From Lunularia cruciata (lineage: Eukaryota > Streptophyta > Marchantiopsida > Lunulariales > Lunulariaceae), in contig OX419761.1 of assembly GCA_948567375.1 (NCBI GenBank), positions 6,388,501 through 6,452,500 on the forward strand: a stretch of 64,000 bases of DNA. Direction: 5' to 3'. Below, in pieces: positions 43,951 through 53,999 of the stretch (positions are counted from its first letter, which is position 1; each line of letters starts with the position of its first letter). Both the position numbers and the translations under genes were made by a program. The notes beneath the pieces are model-generated. The model made no database searches. It was not told where the DNA came from and was given only the letters and a program-made list of their open reading frames with translations.

Positions 43951-45446
43951 AGATGAATCAGATGAGTTCTTTCACAATAACTCACCACCATAACCAAGTA
44001 ATTCACAGAAGTCAATGTGGTCGTTGTGGTCAATAACAATTAATAGAGAAACATATTAGTGCCTCTGGTATTCTATCCAATGATATATTCTATGGAGGAA
44101 CATAATAAGATGGTAACAGAGCAAAATAAAACGAGAATTTCACCGTCCATGACCAGATTATCTATCAGAGTTTGCAAACGGGTCACATCCAATTCCTTGT
44201 ATCTGTCCTTTTGCAGATCCTAGTCATATCCAGTCCTGGGAAACTTTGAATCACTCAAGGGAGGTCTCTAAAGTTTGATCCACTGAGAAACCCATCTTCG
44301 GACGCACATCCTGCATGAGAATAGGTCTTCTGATCTGTAGACCTTTATATAGGCAAGACCTGATTGCAGCTTAAAGCTTATCCCTGTCTTCCTCTCCAAC
44401 TGTCTTGGCAAGGCTTTCGGACTTCGGTACAGCCTTTTACCTATGAAACAATCTGCTCAAATCTATGATCGACTAGTGCTTATAATCCACAGCCCAGTTC
44501 CCTACCCGTCTACTCATGAGACAGCACGCTTGAGGGCTTCTGAAGAGACTTTCTTCAAATAGAGTTTCAAACTTTTCATAAGGCTTTGTCAAGATTGGCT
44601 GAACATGATGCCCACTTTATGGCAGTCAATGAAATGGATGATCATAACTTCCGCCAGGTATCTCAACGTTTACCATCTAAATTCCCCCTGTGATCAAGCA
44701 GTGGATGAATGCAACTTGCTAGGATCAAGATTAACGATAGCAATCCTTCCACTGTTCTATTGCCAGTCCAATGTAGTGGAACTTTGTTAGTGTCAACAAC
44801 TCGTTGCAGAACCCAGAGTGCTACCAAGATTCTTATAACAAACCAGATTTGCCATCGATGTCCACCACAATATTATACGTGCATGCAGATGCAGGGTTTG
44901 CACATTAATTAATCACTAACAATAGGCGTTCACTTGATCGCCCGAAACAAAATTATGCATACATCGCAACTTAAAAAGCTGAGAGTAGTTGTTGGAATCA
45001 GATTCGAGAGGATGATCGCTGAGAGGCATTCAAGCACGCTATCCCTTGACTGTGTAGAGCGAGAGGTGATCGCTGCTCGGTCACCCGCCTCACGCTGTGC
45101 CCTCTGGCATTATCTCAGCAGGCACTTCTCATCTCCATGGAAATGCCCACACGGAGACTCTACGCTTCAAGTGGACGTGCCTTCTACATGACCCCACCGG
45201 TCCTCGAGAACAGCTTCGACTACCAACTCTCATACTCCCACTCGGGCTACAGGCGGCCGCTACACCGCCCAGATGATAGAGACTGTGCGAAAGCAGACTC
45301 AATAGGCTGCCATAGCAATAGACTCAATAGACTCAATAGACTCAACGACTTCTGCTTCGCTCATAGTTACCCCTCATGGTTCGAACGGCACGAACATGAC
45401 CAATGCTGCCCTGTTCATTGGTGAAAGAATTTGAGATTCTATTCTC
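43951..45446 (+). repeat. Outer tandem unit of the right arm
   Basis: About 1.5 kb direct repeat of the preceding unit without the cassette. It contains open frames at 44934-45191 and 45137-45424 that match those at 2640-3075. Near 45318-45345 the 10-bp block gactcaatag/a repeats three to four times, a small local expansion. Confidence 0.8.
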
Positions 45447-46111
45447 TCACTTACAGCAAGGCCTTGAGTGCCACTCCCTTGTACAACACCTTCTTCTAAA
45501 ATGTAAACAATATCGTATATGCAACAGATTAATCATATTTCGATTGATCCCTGAATTTACAAAGCAGTAATCTTGAGAATCTCATCCTCACCGCAGGCCG
45601 CGTGTTCTGTGCTGTTCATAGCGGGAAGTTTTTTATCGCGAAGAACTAAGAAACCAAAAACTAAGAAACCGAACGACCACAACTATAGTACACGTCAAGC
45701 ATCTACTCATCACATAAGGTAGATATTCCAGTTTGCAGCGAAATGCGCAATTTGAATACTTTTCTAAATTCCATCTGTTCTCATAAATACTAGTATCGTA
45801 TAATGAAGAATAGGATAGGGTAGTTAAAGCAGCAATGTTTGGGAATTTGGCTCGACGTATAGGTAGATATCAGTTCCGGTATTTCTATTCGTTAGAGTGT
45901 GCTTACAGTTTGCAGCCGAAGATTCTATACCTCCCGTAAATTTGGGCTTTTGTCAAAATCTCAATACACGAGAGCAAATTAGATCCAGATTCGAAACTGA
46001 TGGTTCTAAGACGTACAATTTGCACACATGGCTCATCAATGAGTTGAGATTGAACAAGGTTTCAGAATGCATGGAGTCCAGTGAGGAACCCATCGAAAGC
46101 AGCCATCTCTG

Positions 46112-46587
46112 CACGAGCATCTCCGAACTTTGGGCATCAGAATTGCACTGGAGAAAGGTAGAATCATTGAGGGCTATCCACTGGATGGTAACTACAAGGT
46201 ATTTCCTGTTTTCTTTGCAAACTCTTCCTTTTTCCTTCAGCAATTCATTTTTCCCAACTAAATGAGATACATTTACCAATTATATTTCCTAAATCTGAAT
46301 TCATTTGTAAATCTAAACTGGAAGGGAGTCTGAAACACAGTTGTTGAGGTGAATATCATCGGGAACTTGTAGCCATTGTCCTGGTTGTAATTTTGGGAGT
46401 CATACATCCATTCTCCTCTCACAAGGAGAAACTTTGAAGCGGTGGTGCTAAAATAGGGCCCGGCTTGATAATTAGGCATGACGACCTGGAGTTGCTTTAT
46501 ACACGGCACGATGGACGGATGCGCTTGAACTATGACAATTTTAGTTTTACGTTTCATTTATGATAATTTTAGTTTTTTCTTTCATTT
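46112..46587. other. Spacer before the right LRR remnant, with an unassigned open frame
   Basis: Minus strand 46557-46273 is open for 94 codons, including QVVMPNYQAGPYFSTTASKF and LLVRGEWMYDSQNYNQDNGY. It looks more protein-like in composition than its surroundings, but I do not recognise the family and the start is arbitrary. It may be an exon fragment. No copy is seen at the matching place on the left side. Confidence 0.35.
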
Positions 46588-47332
46588 TTGAAGGGAGCTC
46601 AAGGGCTGGAGAAAGTGATTTTCCACCAAGTAGTAGTGGAAAATGAAAATATGGAGTATAATAAAAATTGCTGTGACGAGGAAAGACCTCGTAAAATGCG
46701 AGTAGCATCGAGGATTATATCACGACTTGACGGACTTCGATACTTGGTATTCCGATATCACGGTCTGTTGGAGACGTGCAAAAGATGTGCAGAGCGGCAT
46801 CTTCAGTTGCCACCCAAAATTACCATGCTCAGTTGGGTTTCTGCCCAGACCATTTTTGTGCGTTCGACCTTGAAAGAGTTGGTTGTTTTGCACGTAACGT
46901 CCTCTCTTGCTACTCCAGACTCACTGCCGGAGTCCTGTGGGCAACGTGTTCACCTGCGGTTTACGATGTGCCTAACCAGTCACTTCCGTTTGCATGGGGG
47001 AACTTAGCTAAGTTGGAATTACTGCAGCTGGTACGTTGTGACGCAATACAATCGTTGCCGGATTCACTTGTTCAACTTCCTGAACTGCGGGAATTGAAAA
47101 TTTCCAAGTGTGCGAACTTGCAGGGCCTGCTCGACTGCTCTGGAAAGTCAACCAAGTTGGAGAAGTCATATTTTCTCAAGTTAGAATTACTGACGTTGGA
47201 TGGATGTCCGAAAATTAGATCTCCGTCGAATTCTTTCTGGCACCTTCTCCGTCTGAAGGAATTGAGGATCACTTAGGGTTGCAGGCCCTTCCCGGCAGTT
47301 TCGGAAACTTAGGTAATTTAGCTAACTTTATC

Positions 47333-47429
47333 GCAAGTAGGCGACCGCGTAAGAAAACCGAAGGATGGGAAACCCATCAAGCCGTACAAGGGAGAGATAA
47401 AAAAGGTAACATGGGGCTAAGCCTCAATG
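47333..47429 (-). mobile_element. 97-bp 3'-end tag of the RT element, inserted in the LRR gene
   Basis: The core (ggatgggaaacccatcaagc ... gggagagataaa) matches the inverse of 61385-61450, at the end of element H, and 50931-51010. It is flanked by TTATC on both sides (47328-47332 and 47430-47434), a likely 5-bp target duplication, and interrupts the sequence encoding an LRR unit. A short 3'-only copy is what 5'-truncated target-primed insertion leaves, although no A-tail is evident. Confidence 0.65.
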
Positions 47430-47800
47430 TTATCTGGGCGCGAGAAACTGCAATCACAGCCGGAATCGATCGGGGCCTTCTTCGCCTCAAGGATTTGAGG
47501 ATCACCAAGTGTTGAGGGTTGCCGGCCCTTCCTATCAGTTTCGGAAACTTAGGTAACTTGGAAGAGCTATCCTTATCTGGGTGCGAGACTGTAATCATTG
47601 CCGGAATCGGTAAAACTGTAGTCATTGCCAGAATCGGTAGGGGAATTTCTTCGCCTGAAGGATTTGAAGATCACCGAGTGCCGGGCCCTTCCCACCACTT
47701 TTGGAAACTTAGACAACTTGGAAAAGCTATTTTTTAATCGGTTCAAGCAACTGCAATCATTGCCGGAATCGTTCCTGGGGACTTCTTCTAGTGTTTAGGG

Positions 47801-48343
47801 TTGTTGCAGGCCCTTCCCAGCAGTTTTGGAATCATTTGGGGGACTTCTTCGCCTGAAGGATTTGAGGATCACCGAGTGTTCAGGGTTGTTGCAGGCCCTT
47901 CCCAGCAGTTTTGGAATCATTTGGGGACTTCTGCCTGAACTATCTTGAGGATCACCGATTGTTCAGGGTTGTTGCAGGCCCTTCCCAGCAGTTTTGGAAT
48001 CATTTGGGGGACTTCTGCCTGAACTATCTTGAGGATCACCGAGTGTTCTATGTTGTTGCAGGCCCTTCCCAGCAGTTTTAGAAACTTATGCCGGAATCAT
48101 TCGGGGGACTTCTGCCTGAACTATCTTGAGGATCACCGAGTGTTCTATGTTGTTGCAGGCCCTTCCCAGCAGTTTTAGAAACTTATGCCGGAATCATTCG
48201 GGGGACTTCTGCCTGAACTATCTTGAGGATCACTGAGTGTTCAGGGTTGTTGCAGGTCCTCCCCGGCAGTTTTGGAAACTTAGCCAACTTGGAACAGCTA
48301 CACTTCTCTGGGTGCGAGAAACTGCAGTCACTGCTTGAATGAT
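47801..48343 (+). repeat. Decayed LRR-derived tandem array, units of 83-97 bp
   Basis: The block ttgttgcaggcccttcccag (third-to-last positions vary) starts at about 47801, 47886, 47969, 48053, 48150 and 48247. Units at 48053 and 48150 are practically identical over 97 bp. Unit lengths are not the 72 bp (24 codons) of intact LRRs, and each unit has compressed or shifted frames, so the array grew after the coding frame was lost. Confidence 0.8.
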
Positions 48344-48345
48344 TG

Positions 48346-50930
48346 GAGGGAGGGGAGTTCTTGGCTTGCAGGCACTTTCTAGTATTTTGCCAAATTGTTT
48401 GTAGGACTTCCTTTGGTAGACATTATTCATTGTGACTTCAAGCAAGCTTCAGGATTTGAAGCCGTGACCTTCATCCTAGAAAGTTGTTGCACTATCCAAC
48501 TGTCCTCCTATTATTTCATTGTAAAATTTGAATAGTTGACCGAACTTGAAAAGTCTTTCCAGAATGGATCGGAAACTTGCACAATCATTCCCCTACACTA
48601 GGACGTTATCAATCATCATTCGATAGAGAATAATATAGAAATCAAAATTGCCTTGAAAGAAACTGTGAGTTGATTAATAAGCTCCAACACTAAGAAGCCT
48701 TTTATGAGCTGCAGCGCTCAAGAGACGCATTAGTGAAAATCATTAATATGTTTATGGTTCTTAAACCCTGTAGACGAAGATTGATCATAGCAATGTTGTA
48801 TAATTCATAACCTGACGTACATATTAACTAAAAGTTGAAATGCTGGGTACCCTACGAGGTTGTGCATGGTGACCTGCAGTTTATTATAATAGCGGAATTA
48901 CGTATAATAATCTATAATAATGTAAGTATTCTAGTCCGTCATCCCCAACGCCGGATAGCCCCGAATTGCATCTCTAGCCAAACCTCTGGCAGCCCAAGAA
49001 CAGCCCAATAACAGATAAAGTACGTGAACACTAATGTACACTAAGGTTCAAAGTGTAGAGGAAGCAACCGGTATTTGCATGCTATATGTATTTGCAGTAT
49101 CCCCAGGTTTTCCAAAAGTTTTATGGATGAAGAATGTGACAAATGAAAACTAATCGTAGTAAAAAGGCATTTGATCATTATATTTTGTAAAATTTATGAT
49201 ATTTAAATTATTAAAACATTCAAAAATTTCAAGTTAATTCTTCACTTGGGTCTGCTCTCTCATCACCGGGGACAAGTAACTTGGTATTCAAGAGATCTAT
49301 TCAGTCTTTGCAGAGGATAAAAAGCAAAGGGAAATTTTAGAGGATTAAATATTAAATTGACTCGAGAGAACAATACTGTTAACAAGGTTATACATCAATA
49401 TACATACATAATGAACCGTATGAACTTGGATCCATTAAGAATGGTAAAAATAAATTTGAGTGGTCTTGAGTGATAAACTTCAGGCACCATAGAAGGATGT
49501 GCCCCATATCCTGAGAAGCAGAAAGTACTCTTCAATTGATACATCAATTATTACAACGAAACACTCAAAGTAAATATATATCTAGAGCGTTACAGATTAT
49601 AAAGTGATTAAGCGGTTGTACATTGGAATTTTCTTGGCAAAACTTATCAAAGGTGTAAGAAGAAGTGCTAAATAAAGTGGATCAATATGTTAAGTATTCT
49701 TCTCAATCTAGAGTTGAATTGAACAGTATCCTCCTCCACTAAATTTTCCACTACTTTTCAGAAAAATGGCTAAATTACTTTCTTGTTCTATACTTTGAGT
49801 AATGAGAATGATGAGAAATTTTGCAAACAAGAAACAAAACGCAAAGGAAATTTAAATGGGCCTTTCTTGTAGCACCTGCTTCTAACCGATCAATGAATCA
49901 ATGTGGTTAATATCTGATGAAAATGGAAGATAAAGAAGAATTAGTGTCAAATATAAATATTCAATATAATTCCAGATTACGAAGTGTCTTCAATGATTTT
50001 GGTACAACGTGAACTAATCAAATTACTCATGATGAATATTCATGAGGAGATTCCTCCTAATCCACCGTCACAGATTTTCTGGGATTCATTTCAAAAAAAG
50101 AGGTTATATGGAAATGAAACACTCAAAGGATATGTGATTTACGTTTTAATAATGCAAGTGACGTTCACACCAAGACGGCTGGTGTGAACTAGGAGGTATC
50201 CATTGATGCTCTGTAATGTCACCACGGGATACAGTTGATTAATGTGGATTATACTAGTCAAAATCTACAATATATCTAAAGAAGGAAAAAATACAACATG
50301 TTGTAAAATAAGTTATGTACACATGTTTATGTTATTTTGAGCAGATAAAAAAATAAAATTTAGAGTAACATAGATTGATCAAATTTGAAATATAGAGGTC
50401 AACAAATTTCTAATCTGAATTTTATCACGAATTACAACATATAAATAGAAGTGACCAACGCATGTCGAAGCTGTGCATAATACAAATAATTTTTTGAAGC
50501 TATGCATAATATACATTCCCATGATTTTAAGAATAATTTTACAATTTTGATATCATTTTAGAAATATTCTAATTTGTAGTATACCAAACATATTTTATAT
50601 GAAATACTAATTTATAATTTCTACCTCCTAAATACTTTTTCAAAATCTCTATTAGTGTTGTCCTAGCTAATTAGCTATACTAATTATATGTCAACACTAA
50701 TTACCAAAACGGAGTACCCAAAATCTCAACTATCAATTTTAAGTTGTGGATGCCTCCCACACTTATGAACTGCAGAATCCAGCAAGATTATCACTGAACT
50801 GGGTGAAACTCTTGATTCAAAGTAGTAGGGTTCAAGTCTTCTTCTTTGAAGGGAAGAAGTAGTGATTTCCCCACAGTTTCAGAATTTGATTTGAAAGTTA
50901 GAAAGAAAGAAGACCACATAACAAACACAA
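48346..50930. other. AT-rich stretch without recognisable genes
   Basis: No open frame here has a motif I recognise; the longest (49984-50187, 67 codons) looks accidental. Long A/T runs and no repeats of other parts of the window were seen by eye. Confidence 0.5.
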
Positions 50931-51125
50931 AGGATGGGAAGACCTTATCAAGCCATATTAGGGAGAGACAAAAGAGGTAAAATGAGACTAGCTGTCAATA
51001 GTGTAGATATGAGAAATCTGCCCTATTGCACCTAAGATATCCAGGATATGCAAGTTGTAAGGTCTACAAACTAATGGAGTATCTAAGGAAGCATCACCTA
51101 GTGTGATTGCTCTAGCATATGTTGC
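50931..51125 (-). mobile_element. 3' fragment of an H-type RT element
   Basis: Matches the inverse of 61255-61450 over about 190 bp (for example ggaagcatcacctagtgtgattgctct against agagcaatcacactaggcgatgcttc). Similarity stops at about 51125, where chromovirus I gag sequence begins. Confidence 0.75.
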
Positions 51126-51637
51126 CACCATAGTTTTGCCACTCCATCTGATTGGCTTGAAATAAAGAAAATCAATCTCCATTCATCTTGAAGATTAATA
51201 AAGTTAAAATAAAATTTGCAATCAAGCAACAAATTTCTCTATAATACTCGATAGCTTCTTACCTTCAAATACCTTCAACTTTGGAAATCATATTTGCTTT
51301 TTTCCTTCTCAAAGTGCTACTCTCTTGATGTGTTCTTGTCATTGATGATCTCTCTTTTCCAACAATCAAGTAAGATGTTCAATTTGCTGCATCATAGTAA
51401 TAGTAATAATAACTTTGGGCATCATCACCATGGCTACTACTTCATCAAACTACCTACATGTTATTATCTAAGTTAGCATGTAGGTGCAACACGTCCACCG
51501 CCCCTTGTAAGTTATAATTGGACGTATCAATGGTTCATCAGACAAGGTGATCACATTCAAAAAAATTTACCCAAAGTATGAAATGATTCTTTGGTAGTCC
51601 ATAGATTCCATCAATCTCATTTCTACTATGATACTAA
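51126..51637 (-). pseudogene. Chromovirus I: gag start and leader (truncated)
   Basis: Minus strand downstream of the LTR at 51638-52203. It matches the leader and upstream gag of D and G (for example the stretch around ccaccatagttttgccactcc and cgtccaccgccccttgtaag). All sequence beyond is missing; the element stops where the RT fragment begins. The primer site has decayed (ttagtatcatag on minus). Confidence 0.7.
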
Positions 51638-52203
51638 TATAAAAGACAAAGGAGAAATAGGAGAATGGACGACCAGAGTGTAAGATCACATTGGGACTCT
51701 CAAGTAAGTGAAACTCGTTATTTGTGTATAAATTGGTTAACCTGAAGCCCAACGCCTAGCCGGGAAAATAACCCGCCCTAATCGGGGTGGGGTTCGGAGG
51801 GCCCGTAATAGCTTCGGATTTTTGCAATCCAGCCTGGCAGTTAAGGAGCCTAGCTCTCGATCGTACTGTTCTATCCCGTTTTGCATGCCTAGCTTGAGTT
51901 TGGCTTAGGTATTTATAGGTAGCTTGGGTGCAACACTCCCAAGGAGCTTCCAAGGAAGGTTCTTTTTAGAAGTCACCTTACTTGGAGTGCAAACTAAGCT
52001 AACAGTCAACTTGGCATACACGTTACTCTATCCTTGGAAAGTAAAGAAGCTTTTTGGATGCTTCTAGAATATTCTACACATATGCTTTCTTGATGCTTCT
52101 ACCACAATCTTAGGCTAATTTTACTTCCTTTTGCTATATTTAGTTTAAACTAGTAACTCATTAGCTTCTACTAACTCATCTTTCTAACTCCATATTATTA
52201 TAG
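51638..52203 (-). repeat. LTR of chromovirus I, enlarged
   Basis: About 566 bp against 400-425 bp in sisters. Ends have decayed (tataaaag ... tattata on plus). It keeps the TATA box (plus tatttatag, 51910-51918) and a perfect TTCnnGAAnnTTC at 52062-52074. The extra length is mainly an insert between 51718 and 51884 on the transcribed side of the TATA box. Confidence 0.8.
51761..51886. other. GC-richer insert in the LTR of chromovirus I
   Basis: About 126 bp starting cgggaaaataacccgcccta, clearly richer in G/C than its surroundings, and flanked by the direct repeat gcctagc (51754-51760 and 51887-51893). It contains a cggg/cccg mini-hairpin. No obvious terminal inverted repeat and no match elsewhere in the window. 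Confidence 0.6.
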
Positions 52204-53584
52204 ACAAGGAGAGATGAGAGGAAATTCATTTAGATTTTTGGAATCTCACTAGCATATGGCATATGAGTGAATAGTAAATTCAGTTTGTTTCCAATTTTGG
52301 TTCTATTGGTATCTAGATTGAAGGTTGTGGAGAATTGTGTAGAAAATTTTGGAACTTTTTAGATTTTTTAGGGTTTAGAATGATTATTTCACATTAAGAG
52401 TGATGGGTCAAGAATTTTTAATCCTATCTCTTGGTATCCATGCTTTAGTTCTATGAAACTTACTTTGAAAATCTTTGAGATGGGAATTGAAAGTTATTAG
52501 AGTTTATAAGTTTTAGGGTTTGGAAAGATAGTATTTCCTAATGTGAATTTGGATGTGAGAGTTGTGGTTTTACAAGAGCAAGGAGATGCATTGGGGCACA
52601 TTGTGTGTTACTATCATTATACTAGTGCTAGCTATGGTTATAGTTCCCTATGTGGATCACTTAGAGCAGCTTGGGATACACCATGCCTCATGAGTCACTA
52701 ATGCTTTACCTCGCAAGGGATAAAGACCCATGTGGGAAGAATGTACAAGGACTATAATTAGACCACTTGGGATGTTCATGTGAGGCAGGCAACCACATTG
52801 ATGGTAGTGGCATTTGGGATTATGCATGCTTCCTTTATTTCTTTGTTGACCATTTCGGGATATTGATCAAGTTGTGAGAGAGGTTAGGATCTCAAACGTG
52901 TGTATTTTGGGTTTATTTGAGACTAGTTTTCCATGTCCACATTTATTGATAGACTACCCAATACACTCTGTCATGAGGCTGGACAAGCTTTTTGCCTACC
53001 ACTTGATTGTTTGGCACATGATCCCTTAGACATGTTAGTATGGTTCTTATTCTTCTTAATCCTCTAAGGTGTCTTTGTTATGCTAGTGGGAGACATGTAG
53101 GGCATAGAGAGGTGGTTGCTAGATTTTTCCATTCCAAGTGGGAGATTGTGCTACTCCACAAGAGAAGTCTTTTAGGGCTGCATGTTTTAATACACAGGTT
53201 ATGCCACAAGATATCATAAAGTCCACTTGATTACAACGGTGTAGGACATTGGGTCAAGAAGGAGAACTTAGTAGAGTAGCATGGGTGCTATCCTTGTCTA
53301 TGGCTGGTCCATTGATGAGACTCTCTCCCCTATGCTTACTATATCCTATGGCAAGAGAGGGAATACCATTAGAGGTCTTAGATTATCAGCCTCAATAACA
53401 TTTAAATCTTGATAGGTTGCTTTTTGCATATGTATTTTGCACTTCCCCTCACCTCTCGTCATGAGGCTTGTCAAGGATGGTTATGAGCATCTTAGAGATT
53501 AGTTTTAGGCTGATGATTCTTTAGTGGTTTTACCAAGTTGTATTAAGTGGTTGTAGCAATAACAAGGGGAGATATTACAACATC
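52204..53584 (+). pseudogene. Element H, upstream part (probable)
   Basis: Plus strand shows broken frames with protein-like stretches: LFETSFPCPHLLIDYPIHSVMR, AILVYGWSIDETLSPMLTIS and VMRLVKDGYEHLRD. These sit directly upstream of the RT part of H, from which they are separated only by element G. The first 350 bp have no readable frame. Assignment rests mainly on position and on the ACATC target duplication around G. Confidence 0.5.
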
Positions 53585-53983
53585 TGTAAAAGACCAAAAC
53601 CAAGGAAAGAAATAGGAGAATGGAAGTTCACATTGGGACGCTTGAATGTGGGAAAACTCCAAATGCCTAGCTTGAACTTCAGCTTTGGTATTTATAGGTA
53701 GCATACAAGGCCTTTGAGAAGCTTCTCAAGAAGCTTTCTTGAGCCTCTTTCTTAGAGTGCAAGCCAAGTTAACCAGGAAGCTTCCTTTTAGAAGTTGTCT
53801 ATTTGGCATGTAAGGTAAGCTAGTTAGAAGCTTCTAGAAGCTACCTGCTTGGAGCACAAGTTAACTAGTCAGGAAGCTTTCCAAGATGCTTTCTAGATGC
53901 TTCTGGAATATTTTAGGCTAATTTGGCTCATTTTCTATTTCATTAGCCTTACTAACTACGACGCTAAACTCCATATTGTTACA
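53585..53983 (-). repeat. 3' LTR of chromovirus G
   Basis: 399 bp, plus-strand TGTAAAAGACC ... ATATTGTTACA. TATA box at plus 53689-53697 (tatttatag). The heat-shock-like block near 53901-53913 has one change (TTCtgGAAtaTTT); gaagcttctagaagctacc occurs near 53828. Confidence 0.9.
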
Positions 53984-53999
53984 TATTCCTCCACCTCTA

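Larger units (their letters stand above)
41892..46111 (+). repeat. Right arm of the 4.2-kb inverted repeat
   Basis: Reverse complement of 1975-6133. Landmarks in order: ctaggtgccgtca at the inner edge, the 42041-42235 minus-strand frame (match to 5766-6011), the palindrome cassette, two tandem 1.5-kb units, a stretch with aaatttgggctttt.tcaaaat, and the outer edge gcagccatctctg (46099-46111). It lies next to the plus-strand LRR remnant, mirroring the left side. Confidence 0.88.
46588..48345 (+). pseudogene. LRR gene remnant (resistance-gene style), right
   Basis: Plus strand. Frame one near 46830-46920 has LPPKITMLSWVSAQTIF and LKELVVLHVTSS, the usual entry into an NLR LRR domain. After a shift, 46990-47276 gives LAKLELLQLVRCDAIQSLPD, LPELRELKISKCANLQGL and FWHLLRLKELRIT, then TAG. 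From 47279 on, LRR pieces (PGSFGNLGNLANF, ALPISFGNLGNLEELSLSGC) continue in changing frames until about 48340. A 97-bp foreign insert sits at 47333-47429, and the stretch from 47801 is a decayed tandem array. No NB-ARC domain is visible. It faces away from the inverted repeat, mirroring 1-875. Confidence 0.75.

Noticed and set aside
51761-51886. tRNA-like segment in the GC-richer insert (ggggttcgga)
   Set aside because: A T-arm-like string alone; no acceptor stem, anticodon arm or D-arm can be formed.
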